Part shown: positions 1-7,075 of the stretch, in pieces | Numbering within the stretch: the stretch's first letter is position 1 | Layout of the letters: each line of letters starts with the position of its first letter | Assembly: GCA_016125335.1 (NCBI GenBank) | Contig: WGLY01000037.1 | Location: forward strand, 1 to 40,832 | DNA length: 40,832 nt | Origin: Frankiales bacterium | GTDB taxonomy: Bacteria; Actinomycetota; Actinomycetes; S36-B12; CAIYMF01 | Reading direction: 5' to 3' | The notes under the pieces: model-generated | Database searches by the model: none | The model's input: only the letters and a program-made list of their open reading frames with translations | What the model was told of the DNA's origin: nothing | Position numbers and translations under genes: made by a program

Positions 1-318
1 GGCTGCACCACCCGCGCGACCTCGCGCCTGGAGATGGACCACGCCGTCCCGTTCCCCGACGGCCCGTCCTCGGCCGCCAACTGCGGCGGCCTGTGCCGGC
101 GCCACCACCAGCTCAAGACCGCCCACCTGGCCGACCTCACCAACTCCACCGCCGACGGCTCCGCCACCTGGACCACCGCCTGGGGCCAGACCGTCACCCT
201 CACCCCCCGCCCCTACCTCCCCGACCCCGCCGACATCCACCCGCCCCCGCGCCCGAACCCGGCGCGCGAGCTCGAACCCGAGGACCCCGACCCGCCCGAC
301 GAGGCGCCTCCCTTCTGA
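1..318 (+). CDS. DUF222/HNH endonuclease, C-terminal fragment (5' end outside window)
   Basis: The frame is open from base 1 and ends at TGA 316-318, so only the last 105 residues are present. They contain the end of an HNH nuclease domain: Asp-His at residues 13-14, Asn27, a C-x3-C pair (Cys28, Cys32) and His35/His36, in the order expected for the zinc-supported HNH fold. A Pro/Asp/Glu-rich tail of about 35 residues follows. The layout matches the C-terminus of the DUF222 (13E12-type) proteins that are multicopy in actinomycetes, whose role is not established. The protein encoded at the other end of the window on the opposite strand shares the DHA-PFP and NCGGLC signatures, so the two are paralogues in inverted orientation. 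Nuclease activity is inferred from the family. Confidence 0.85.
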   Translation, partial: GCTTRATSRLEMDHAVPFPDGPSSAANCGGLCRRHHQLKTAHLADLTNSTADGSATWTTAWGQTVTLTPRPYLPDPADIHPPPRPNPARELEPEDPDPPDEAPPF

Positions 319-347
319 TTCCCGGCTCGGCCTGCCGCGTGTCGAAC

Positions 348-366
348 GGCTCATCGATCCTGAGCC
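348..366. terminator. Small hairpin between convergent genes
   Basis: GGCTCA (348-353) and TGAGCC (361-366) pair across a 7-nt loop, in the 75-bp gap between the DUF222/HNH fragment and the MFS gene, which converge here. The stem is only 6 bp and there is no clear T-run, so this is a weak terminator candidate. Confidence 0.3.
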
Positions 367-393
367 TTGATCAGGAACAGGGAGGGCGCGCCC

Positions 394-1662
394 CTACGGC
401 GTGGCGCGCAGGTTCCGGATCTGCGGGTCGAGCAGGCCGAGGCATGCCGCCGCCCCGAGCCCGGCGCACAGCCACAGGGCCCCCTGCAGCCCCAGCCAGG
501 TCGCGAGCGGTCCGGCGAGAGCGAGGGCGACCGGGGTGAGCGCCAGCGAGCCGAACCAGTCGTAGGAGGACACGCGCGACAGGGACTCGTGCGGCACGTG
601 CTGCTGCAGCGACGTGGTCCACATGATCTCGAAGACGTCGACGCCGACCCCGCACACGAACGACACCGCCACCAGGACCGGGAGCGAGGTCGGCACCGCC
701 ATGGCGACCAGCGGTGCCGCGATCACCACCTGGGCGAGCATCCCCACCAGCAGCGGGTGCTGGGGCTTGAGGCGCATGGCCACGACGACACCGACGAGCG
801 TGCCGAGCGAGAACGAGACCAGCACCGCCGCCCAGCTCGACGCGCCCTCGAACGCCTCCAAGGACAGCACGGGACCGAGGACCCCGATGGCTGCGGTGAA
901 GCCGAAGTTCGACAGGGCGAACAGCAGAACGATGAGCCACACCCAGCGCCGCGAGGTGAACTCGCGCCAGCCGTGGAGCAGGTCGCCGAGCATCGAGGTG
1001 CGGGCCTGTGCGGGCTCGCCGGTGCGCACCCCGGCGCGCACCAGGCTCAGCAGCACCGCCGACACGGCGTAGGTGGCCGCATCGACGACGAGGCCCCAGC
1101 CGGGTCCCACGACGGCGACGAGGACGCCCCCCGTGGCCGTGCCGAGGATGCCGGCGATGCTGGTCGACAGGCGCATCAGCGCGTTGGCCGACTGCAGGTC
1201 CTCGCCGGTGGCGAGGTGGGGGACCAGACCGGTGCTGGTCGGGTAGTAGACCGACGCCGCCGATCCGCCGACGAACGCGAGCACGGCGAGCGCGGGCACC
1301 GTCGCGTGCCCGCTGATGAACAGCAGGCCGGCGACGAGGTGGGCCGCCCCCGCTGTGGCCTCGGCGCCCGCCATCAGGCGTGCCCTGCTGCGGACGCGGT
1401 CCGCGATCACCCCGCCGAGCAGCAGGAACACGACTCGCGGCAGGGCGGCGCACAGCAGCACCACCCCGAGCGAGCCGGCGTCGCCACCGGACAGCGCGAG
1501 GACGCCGAACGCGAGCGCGATCGGCGCGATGCCGGTGCCGAAGTCCGAGACCAGGCGCGAGACCAGCACCAGGCCGAGGTCGCGACGGCGCAGCAGCCGG
1601 AGGTCGTCGCGCCACGCCCGTCTGGCCGGCCGGGACGCAGCCTCCCCGTCCGCCCCGGTCAC
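394..1662 (-). CDS. MFS transporter (EntS/MFS_3-like exporter)
   Basis: A 422-residue major facilitator protein with about a dozen hydrophobic segments and a basic cytoplasmic N-terminus rich in Arg. A loop with the pattern G-x3-D-R-V-R-S-R-x-R-L follows the second helix and corresponds to the A-like motif of the family. Overall pattern and length resemble the EntS/MFS_3 branch, which exports siderophores, macrolides or other small molecules by proton antiport in the cytoplasmic membrane. The substrate cannot be told. The GTG start at 1662 is preceded by CAGGGT (1674-1669) with six bases between, which fits a leaderless transcript. It is divergent from the GNAT gene at 1831 and converges with the DUF222 fragment; no biosynthetic partner genes lie nearby. 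Confidence 0.85.
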   Translation of the reverse strand: MTGADGEAASRPARRAWRDDLRLLRRRDLGLVLVSRLVSDFGTGIAPIALAFGVLALSGGDAGSLGVVLLCAALPRVVFLLLGGVIADRVRSRARLMAGAEATAGAAHLVAGLLFISGHATVPALAVLAFVGGSAASVYYPTSTGLVPHLATGEDLQSANALMRLSTSIAGILGTATGGVLVAVVGPGWGLVVDAATYAVSAVLLSLVRAGVRTGEPAQARTSMLGDLLHGWREFTSRRWVWLIVLLFALSNFGFTAAIGVLGPVLSLEAFEGASSWAAVLVSFSLGTLVGVVVAMRLKPQHPLLVGMLAQVVIAAPLVAMAVPTSLPVLVAVSFVCGVGVDVFEIMWTTSLQQHVPHESLSRVSSYDWFGSLALTPVALALAGPLATWLGLQGALWLCAGLGAAACLGLLDPQIRNLRATP

Positions 1663-1674
1663 GTCGTCACCCTG
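1663..1674 (-). promoter_or_regulatory. Putative leaderless -10 for the MFS gene
   Basis: Read on the minus strand, CAGGGT lies six bases before the GTG start, the spacing expected when transcription begins at the start codon. No convincing -35 is visible. The rest of the 168-bp divergent gap (1663-1830) shows no other clear element apart from the ribosome binding site of the next gene. Confidence 0.4.
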
Positions 1675-1830
1675 CCACGCCGTGGTCCCGAGCCGCCGCA
1701 GGGATTCGCCGCGGCCGGACGGACCCTCGGCGTGCAGGACCTGCGTGCGGCATCATCGCGACGAGTCGGACAGGCACGGGCCGCGCCGCGCACCGGCCCG
1801 GCGGCGGGTGCGGGCGACGTGGGAGGAACC

Positions 1831-2409
1831 GTGGGCGAGTACTCGGTGCGGGCGCTGGAGCCGGGGACGTGGGACGCGTTCGCGCGGATGGTGGAGCGGC
1901 ACAACGGCGTGTTCGGCGGGTGCTGGTGCACGTGGTTCCACACCATGAGCTCGGAGAAGGAGCGCAGCTACGACGCCAACCGCGCGCTCAAGTGCCGCCT
2001 GGTCGACGAGGGCCGCGCCCACGCGGCGCTGGTGATGCACGAGGGCGAGGTGGTCGCCTGGTGCCAGTTCGGGTCGCCCGAGGAGCTGCCGAACATCTAC
2101 CACCGCAAGCAGTACGAGCAGGAGCTCGACGTCCTCCCGGACTACCGGATCACCTGCATCTTCGTCGACAAGGCCCACCGGCGGCGGGGGCTGTCGATCC
2201 TCGCCCTGCGGGGCGCGCTCGACCTGATCGCCGACGCCGGCGGCGGCCTGGTCGAGGGGTATCCGCACGACGCGGGCGGGAAGCGGAAGTCGGTGCTCTA
2301 CGACGGGACCCGGGAGCTGTTCGAGCGGGCCGGCTTCGAGTACGTCCGCAGCAAGGGCAGCGGCAACTGCGTGATGCGCCGCTCCGTGGAGCCGGTCGCG
2401 GCGCCCTGA
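1831..2409 (+). CDS. GNAT family N-acetyltransferase
   Basis: 192 residues. The acetyl-CoA binding motif A is at about residues 113-125: a beta strand (ITCIFVD) runs into HRRRGLSILAL, the expected R/Q-x2-G-x-G/A-type loop. A Cys-rich N-terminal stretch (C31, C33, with nearby Trp and His) and a C-terminal YPHDAGGK segment recall a common actinobacterial GNAT subfamily of unknown substrate. The GTG start is preferred because GGAGG (1822-1826) lies 4 nt upstream; the longer open frame upstream overlaps the divergent MFS promoter and is not credible. It stands alone, divergent from the MFS gene and convergent with the GntR gene. The substrate is not inferable. Confidence 0.8.
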   Translation: MGEYSVRALEPGTWDAFARMVERHNGVFGGCWCTWFHTMSSEKERSYDANRALKCRLVDEGRAHAALVMHEGEVVAWCQFGSPEELPNIYHRKQYEQELDVLPDYRITCIFVDKAHRRRGLSILALRGALDLIADAGGGLVEGYPHDAGGKRKSVLYDGTRELFERAGFEYVRSKGSGNCVMRRSVEPVAAP

Positions 2410-2448
2410 CCGCCGGGGGAGCCGGGACAGCCGCGGGACGCGGCCGGG

Positions 2449-3108
2449 TCAGCGGCGGCCCAGTGCAGCAGTCACGGCGGTCACCGAGTTGGCCCGGTGC
2501 GCGTGCTGCGCCGCGACGGCGGCCTCGGCGTCGCCGGAGCGCAGCGCGGCGAGCAGCGCGCGGTGCTCGTGCCGCACCCGCCGGCGGTTGGTGACGCCGG
2601 CGAAGTAGACGCTGCGGTAGACGTCGGTGGCGTCCCACAGCTGGCGCAGCGTGCGCGAGAGCCGCGGCATCGCCGCCGCGTCGAACAGCAGGAAGTGGAA
2701 CTGGCGGTTGGCGACCGTCATGGCCCCGAGGTCGCCGGCGCTGCCCGCGGCGTCGACGTCGGCGGCCGCGGCGGCCAGCGCCGCGAGGTCGGTCGAGGTC
2801 AGGCGCGGCACCGCGACGCGGATGGCCTCGGCCTCGAGCAGCTCGCGCAGGCGGTAGACCTCCACGAGGTCGTCCACCGACAGCTCGCTCGCGACGTAGC
2901 CGCGGCGTGGGAGGTAGCGCACCGAGCCCTCGCCCTCGAGCACCTTGAGCGCCTCGCGCAGCGGCACCCGGGAGACGCCGAGCTGCTCGGCGAGCGCCTC
3001 CTGCCGCACGGGGGACCCGGGCGCGATCTCCCCGGTGACCAGCATGCGGCGCACGGCGTCGAGCACCGCCTCGGTCGTGGTGGGCGGGCGCACGGAGGCG
3101 GTGCTCAC
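2449..3108 (-). CDS. GntR family regulator, FadR/FCD type
   Basis: 219 residues. An N-terminal winged HTH (about 8-72) contains the typical GntR signature around QEALAEQLGVSRVPLREAL, and a helical FCD ligand-binding domain occupies about 80-205, including the D-L-x-E-x-Y-R-L-R-x-L-L-E segment and metal-site histidines in Q-F-H and H-E-H. The GTG start at 3108 overlaps the stop of the CoA-transferase gene (GTGA), so it is the last gene of a three-gene operon with that gene and glutaryl-CoA dehydrogenase. FCD regulators commonly bind an acid or acyl-CoA of the pathway they control. The likely target is the palindrome in the operon promoter at 5442-5457, making this a self-controlling repressor for glutarate or glutaryl-CoA. 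The function in catabolism is inferred from context. Confidence 0.88.
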   Translation of the reverse strand: MSTASVRPPTTTEAVLDAVRRMLVTGEIAPGSPVRQEALAEQLGVSRVPLREALKVLEGEGSVRYLPRRGYVASELSVDDLVEVYRLRELLEAEAIRVAVPRLTSTDLAALAAAAADVDAAGSAGDLGAMTVANRQFHFLLFDAAAMPRLSRTLRQLWDATDVYRSVYFAGVTNRRRVRHEHRALLAALRSGDAEAAVAAQHAHRANSVTAVTAALGRR

Positions 3109-4229
3109 CCGTGCTCCCCGAGCGCGGGGGGCGGCAGCCGGTAGGCCGCCGGCGTCCCGGACAGGCGCAGCGGGTTGGCCACCTGGGCCACCTCGCTGCC
3201 GGGCACCCGCACCACGGGGTCGAGGCCGAGCGACTCCGCGAGCGCGAACGCCTCGCGCAGGTCGTTCACCGGCCCGCACGGCACGCCGGCCGCCGTGAGA
3301 CGCGCCTGCCAGTGGTCGGCGCCACGGGTGCGCAGCACCTCCTCGAGGGCGGCGCGCACCTCGTCGCGGTGGGCGACGCGCTCGGGGTTCGTCGCGTAGC
3401 GCGGGTCGTCGGCCAGCGGCGCCACGCCCAGCACCTCGGCCAGGGCGCGGAACTGGCGGTCGTTGCCCACTGCCAGCACGAGCGGCCGGTCGGCCGTGGC
3501 GTAGACGGCGTAGGGCGTGATCGAGGGGTGGTCGTTGCCGAGGATCCCCGGCACCACGCCGCCCGCGGCGTAGGCCGAGGACTGGTTGACCATGGCGGAG
3601 AGCAGCGACGAGAGCAGGTTGACCTCGACGTGCTGCCCGCGACCCGTGCCGACGCGGTGGTGCAGCGCGGCGAGGATGCCGTAGACCGCGTGCAGCCCGG
3701 TGACGACGTCGACGAGTGCCACGCCCACCTTCGTCGGCTCGCCCGGCGCCGGCCCGGTCACCGACATGAGGCCGCCCATCGCCTGCACGAGCAGGTCGTA
3801 GCCGGGCAGGTCGCGACCGGCCCCGGAGCCGAAGCCGCTGACCGAGCACAGCACGAGGCCGGGGTTGTCCCGGGCGAGGTCGTCGTAGCCGAGGCCGAGG
3901 CGCTCGAGGGTGCCGGGCTTGAAGTTCTCGACCATCACGTCGGCCCGCAGGGCGAGGTCGCGCGCCCGCGCCAGTCCCTCGGCGGTGCCGAGGTCGATCG
4001 CCACCGAGCGCTTGTTGCGGTTGACGCCGGTGAAGTACGTCGCCGTGCCGTCCGCGGCGTACGGCGGCCCCCAGTGACGGGTGTCGTCGCCCGCGCCGGG
4101 GCGCTCGACCTTCACGACGTCGGCGCCGAGGTCGCCGAGCAGCATCGTGGCGTACGGACCGGCGAGCACCCGGGAGAAGTCGGCGACGAGCAGGTCGGAC
4201 AGCGCGCCCGCGCCGGCGGTGCCCGTCAT
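3105..4229 (-). CDS. CaiB/BaiF family CoA-transferase (probable glutarate CoA-transferase)
   Basis: 374 residues, usual length for class III CoA-transferases. Family marks are the N-terminal SDLLVADFSRVLAGPYAT segment, VVKVERPGAGDDTR, a NRNKRS turn and the P-G-Y-D-L-L-V-Q-A segment with the presumed catalytic Asp145, which forms the acyl anhydride with the CoA donor. The start ATG overlaps the stop of the acyl-CoA dehydrogenase by one base (TGATG), and its own stop overlaps the GntR start. Pairing with a glutaryl-CoA dehydrogenase suggests that it activates glutarate, probably with succinyl-CoA as donor, in the way mammalian SUGCT does. That substrate is inferred from the neighbour; other dicarboxylates are possible. 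Confidence 0.85.
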   Translation of the reverse strand: MTGTAGAGALSDLLVADFSRVLAGPYATMLLGDLGADVVKVERPGAGDDTRHWGPPYAADGTATYFTGVNRNKRSVAIDLGTAEGLARARDLALRADVMVENFKPGTLERLGLGYDDLARDNPGLVLCSVSGFGSGAGRDLPGYDLLVQAMGGLMSVTGPAPGEPTKVGVALVDVVTGLHAVYGILAALHHRVGTGRGQHVEVNLLSSLLSAMVNQSSAYAAGGVVPGILGNDHPSITPYAVYATADRPLVLAVGNDRQFRALAEVLGVAPLADDPRYATNPERVAHRDEVRAALEEVLRTRGADHWQARLTAAGVPCGPVNDLREAFALAESLGLDPVVRVPGSEVAQVANPLRLSGTPAAYRLPPPALGEHG

Positions 4230-5404
4230 CAGCGGTAGGCGGCGATGCCCGTGAGCGCCTCGCCCACCACGAGCGTGTGCATCTCGTTGGTGCCCTCGTA
4301 GGTGAACACCGACTCGAGGTTGTTCATGTGCCGGATCACCGGGTACTCGAGCGTGATCCCGTTGCCGCCGAGGATCGACCGGCACTCACGCGCGATGGCC
4401 AGCGACTCGCGCGCGTTGTTGAGCTTCCCCACGCTCACCTGCTCAGGGCGGAGGGTGTGCGCGTCCTTGAGCCGGCCGAGGTGCAGGGCGAGCAGGAACC
4501 CCTTGTCGAGCTCGAGCGCCATGTCGGCCAGCTTCTTCTGGGTCAGCTGGAACCCGGCGATCGGCTTGTCGAACTGCTCGCGGTCGATCGCGTAGGAGAT
4601 CGCCGTCTCGAGGCAGTCGCGGGCGGCGCCGAGCGTGCCGAACACGATCCCGAACCGCGCCTCGGACAGGCACGAGAGCGGGCCGCGCAGGCCGCGGACG
4701 CCGGGGAGCACGGCGTCGGCGGGCAGGCGCACGCCCTCGAGCACGAGCTCGGCCGTCACCGACGCCCGCAGCGAGAGCTTCTTGTGGATCTCCCGGGCGC
4801 TGAACCCCGGCGTCGACGTGGGCACCACGAACCCGCGGATCCCGTCGTCGGTGCGGGCCCACACCACCGCGACGTCGGCGACGGTGCCGTTGGTGATCCA
4901 CATCTTGGTGCCGTCGAGCACCCAGTCGTCGCCGTCGCGCTTGGCGTAGGTGCGCATGCCGCCGGGGTTCGAGCCGAAGTCGGGCTCGGTGAGCCCGAAG
5001 CAGCCGATCGCCTCGCCGGTGGCCATGCGGGGCAGCCACTCCTGGCGCTGCTCCTCGGAGCCGAACGCGTGGATCGCGTACATGGCCAGCGACCCCTGCA
5101 CGCTCACCAGCGAGCGGATGCCGGAGTCGCCCGCCTCGAGCTCGAGGCAGGCCAGGCCGTAGGACACCGCGTTCGTGCCGGCGCAGCCGTAGCCCTCGAG
5201 GTGCATCCCGAGCAGCCCCATGCCGCCCATCTCGCGGGCCAGCTCGCGCGCGGGGATCGACCCCGCCTCGAACCAGTCGCCCACCTCGGGGCGGATGCGG
5301 TCCTCGACGTACTGGCGCACCACGTCGCGGATCGCGCGCTCCTCGTCGTCGAGCAGGCCGTCGAGGTCGAGCAGGGCGAAGGGGGACTGCGGTGCGGGCG
5401 TCAT
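4229..5404 (-). CDS. gcdH: Glutaryl-CoA dehydrogenase
   Basis: 391 residues, flavin-dependent acyl-CoA dehydrogenase fold: helical N-domain, middle beta-domain with C-F-G-L-T-E-P-D-F-G-S-N and W-I-T-N-G-T motifs, and C-terminal helical domain. The segment YPVIRHMNNLESVFTYEGTN near residue 355-373 matches the glutaryl-CoA dehydrogenase branch rather than fatty-acid dehydrogenases; Glu370 in TYEGT is at the catalytic base position. The expected reaction is oxidative decarboxylation of glutaryl-CoA to crotonyl-CoA, the end of lysine, cadaverine and 5-aminovalerate breakdown. It is the first gene of the operon, with GAGGAG as ribosome binding site about 6 bp before the ATG. The promoter and operator are described at 5433-5461. 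Confidence 0.92.
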   Translation of the reverse strand: MTPAPQSPFALLDLDGLLDDEERAIRDVVRQYVEDRIRPEVGDWFEAGSIPARELAREMGGMGLLGMHLEGYGCAGTNAVSYGLACLELEAGDSGIRSLVSVQGSLAMYAIHAFGSEEQRQEWLPRMATGEAIGCFGLTEPDFGSNPGGMRTYAKRDGDDWVLDGTKMWITNGTVADVAVVWARTDDGIRGFVVPTSTPGFSAREIHKKLSLRASVTAELVLEGVRLPADAVLPGVRGLRGPLSCLSEARFGIVFGTLGAARDCLETAISYAIDREQFDKPIAGFQLTQKKLADMALELDKGFLLALHLGRLKDAHTLRPEQVSVGKLNNARESLAIARECRSILGGNGITLEYPVIRHMNNLESVFTYEGTNEMHTLVVGEALTGIAAYR

Positions 5405-5432
5405 GGCGGCTCCTCGGCTGGGTGTGCGCCCG

Positions 5433-5461
5433 AGGCTAGGCATATTGGATCCAATATTCAA
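5433..5461 (-). promoter_or_regulatory. Promoter of the gcdH operon with a perfect 16-bp palindromic operator
   Basis: On the minus strand TTGAAT (5461-5456), a 17-bp spacer and TAGCCT (5438-5433) form a good vegetative promoter. The palindrome ATATTGGATCCAATAT (5442-5457) fills nearly all of the spacer and touches the -35. A protein bound there would block RNA polymerase. The site has the TTGG/CCAA half-site look seen for several FCD-type GntR regulators, and the operon's own last gene encodes such a regulator. Confidence 0.85.
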
Positions 5462-5483
5462 GCCTCGGGCGCGCGCCCGTGGC

Positions 5484-6248
5484 TCAGCTGCCGACGCACA
5501 CGTAGGTGAACGACACCGGGGCCTCGCCGCTGAGCGCCGTGACGCGGAACTCCGCACCGCTGGTGTAGCTGACCTGCACGGGGTTGAGCGCGTCCGAGGA
5601 CGACACGGCGCAGAAGTACGACGACGCGCCGGTGAACGCCGCCGCGCCGGACAGCGGGACGTACGAGATGCCGGAGGGGACGCCCGTGCCCCCGGAGCCC
5701 GTGACGACGTGCTGGTCGGTGCGCAGCGTGCCCGCCGGGGCGTAGACCGGCCCCGCGGCGCCCGCCGGACCGGCCGGCCCCGCCTCGCCCGTCGCGCCGG
5801 TGGGCCCGGCCGGTCCCGACGGCCCGGTCGGCCCGGTGGCTCCGGTCTCGCCCGGCGCTCCCTGCGGACCCGCGGGTCCGGTGGGCCCGGTCGCGCCCGC
5901 CGGCCCGGCCGGTCCGGTCGGTCCGGTCGCACCTTCGGGCCCGGCGGCGCGGGTGACGGCGTACTTCGTCGCCCCGGCCGGGCAGGCGGTGAACGACCAC
6001 GCGAGCGAGAGCGCGCGGCTGCCCGGGGCGGCGCACACGAACAGGGTGCCGAGCGGGTGGGCGGTGCTCGCGGCGGTGGCCGCCTCGCCGCGGGAGGCCG
6101 CGAGCGCGGGCGCGGCGAGCGCGCCGGCGGCGAGCAGCACCAGGACGCCGGCCGCGAGGCCGCGGGAGCGGGGGAGGGCGGGGCGGCGGGGGCCCGCGCC
6201 GGGGTCGGCGGGCTCGGTCCCGGGCTGCCGCAGGGGGTGGACGTGCAT
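5484..6248 (-). CDS. Secreted collagen-like protein
   Basis: 254 residues. A basic N-terminus and a hydrophobic stretch at about 31-50 (ending ALAA) look like a signal peptide, though the 30 residues before it are long and a downstream start is possible. Residues 103-168 are 22 uninterrupted Gly-X-Y triplets, mostly GPT, GPA and GAT, able to form a collagen triple helix. A non-repetitive C-terminal domain (about 169-254) follows with Cys213 and Cys251, and an N-terminal globular part has Cys72 and Cys89. Bacterial proteins of this kind are usually surface or spore-coat structural proteins; no cell-wall sorting motif is visible, so it may be released. The start is supported by an AGAGAGGG ribosome binding site. 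Its neighbours suggest no pathway. Confidence 0.82.
   Translation of the reverse strand: MHVHPLRQPGTEPADPGAGPRRPALPRSRGLAAGVLVLLAAGALAAPALAASRGEAATAASTAHPLGTLFVCAAPGSRALSLAWSFTACPAGATKYAVTRAAGPEGATGPTGPAGPAGATGPTGPAGPQGAPGETGATGPTGPSGPAGPTGATGEAGPAGPAGAAGPVYAPAGTLRTDQHVVTGSGGTGVPSGISYVPLSGAAAFTGASSYFCAVSSSDALNPVQVSYTSGAEFRVTALSGEAPVSFTYVCVGS
5745..5942 (-). repeat. 9-bp-period coding repeat of Gly-X-Y triplets
   Basis: 22 codon triplets of Gly-X-Y give a degenerate tandem repeat with a 9-bp period on the minus strand. Pro- and Thr/Ala-rich units recur with synonymous variation. Length changes by slippage or recombination between strains are plausible. Confidence 0.85.
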
Positions 6249-6398
6249 GACGGATCCCTCTCTGCGCCCCGCCGACGACGGTAGGGGCCGCGTCCGAGCC
6301 CGTGCGCGGCGAGTGACCGGAGGACGACGGGAAGTGACCGAACGGCCGACCCCGACGGCGCGACGGCGCGCGTCGCACGGTCCGCGCGGCACCGGCGG

Positions 6399-6411
6399 TA
6401 GCGTGCGCCGC
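6399..6411 (+). promoter_or_regulatory. Putative leaderless promoter of the 6412 gene
   Basis: TAGCGT (6399-6404) is followed by seven bases and then the ATG at 6412, the spacing of a leaderless transcript. The remainder of the 163-bp divergent gap shows the ribosome binding site of the collagen-like gene and a TACCGT that could be its -10, but no palindrome was seen. Confidence 0.5.
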
Positions 6412-7053
6412 ATGGGCGGCGCGGACTCCGTGACGAGCGGTGCCGGCCTCGCCTCCGCCCGGCCCGGCCCGTCCGCCACGGACCCCGACCGGGACCCGGA
6501 CACGCCCGGCGACCGGCGCCGGCCGGGGCGGCGCGCCGCCGCGCTCGTGCTGGCCGTGGTGCTGCTCGCGGTGGTCGGCGTCCTGGGCTGGACCTGGGCG
6601 TCCTCGCGCGGCGACGGCCCGGCGGCGCCGTCGTCGTCCGGGCCGGTGCTGCTCACCCACGACGGGCTCGCCGGCGTCGTCGCCTCCTCCGGCCACGCGG
6701 TCTACTGGGCCGGGCCGCGCGGCCTCGCGCGGTGGGAGGTCACCGTCGACGGCACCGACGTCTACGTGCGCTACCTGCCCGAGGGCGAGCGGCCCGGGTC
6801 GCGCACGCCCTACCTCACGATCGGCACGTACGAGAACGCCGACGCCTACGCCGTGGTGCAGGCGGCCGCCAAGGCCGCGGGGGCGCAGTCGCAGAGGCTC
6901 GCCGGCGGCGCGCTCGTGGTGGCCCCGGCGGCCACCCCGGACTCGGTGTTCTTCGCCTTCCCCGGCACGCCCCTGCTGATGGAGGTGTTCGACCCCACGC
7001 CGGGGCGGGCGCTCGCGCTCGTGCGCTCCGGCGACGTGCAGCCGCTGGCCTAG
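6412..7053 (+). CDS. Small membrane-anchored protein of unknown function
   Basis: 213 residues: a disordered cytoplasmic N-terminus rich in Asp, Pro and Arg (1-43), one membrane helix at about 44-64 ([20 protein letters not shown]), then an extracytoplasmic domain of about 145 residues with an alternating beta pattern. Within the domain are HAVYWAG, a YVRYLP strand and a segment [20 protein letters not shown] that could be a helix. I do not recognise the family. The type II anchored topology suggests a role at the outer face of the membrane. The start is chosen from the leaderless -10 and the beginning of sensible composition. It is divergent from the collagen-like gene and converges with the oxidase gene at 7076. 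Confidence 0.75.
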   Translation: MGGADSVTSGAGLASARPGPSATDPDRDPDTPGDRRRPGRRAAALVLAVVLLAVVGVLGWTWASSRGDGPAAPSSSGPVLLTHDGLAGVVASSGHAVYWAGPRGLARWEVTVDGTDVYVRYLPEGERPGSRTPYLTIGTYENADAYAVVQAAAKAAGAQSQRLAGGALVVAPAATPDSVFFAFPGTPLLMEVFDPTPGRALALVRSGDVQPLA

Positions 7054-7070
7054 CCGGCCTGGTGGCCGGC
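7053..7070. terminator. GC hairpin between convergent genes
   Basis: GCCGGCC (7053-7059) and GGCCGGC (7064-7070) pair across TGGT. It begins at the last base of the stop codon of the 6412 gene and lies just beyond the stop of the oxidase gene at 7076, so it could end transcription from both sides. There is no T-run. Confidence 0.5.
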
Positions 7071-7075
7071 GTCGG

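Noticed and set aside
371-1615. A second long minus-strand frame over the MFS gene
   Set aside because: It is a shadow of the MFS frame; only the 394-1662 frame has membrane helices and family motifs.
2410-2448. Terminator between the GNAT and GntR genes
   Set aside because: Only a 4-5 bp CGCG-type stem can be drawn; not better than chance at this GC content.
5745-5942. Tandem direct repeats that might be a CRISPR array or satellite
   Set aside because: The 9-bp period is the Gly-X-Y coding repeat of the collagen-like gene; there are no spacers of even length and no cas genes.
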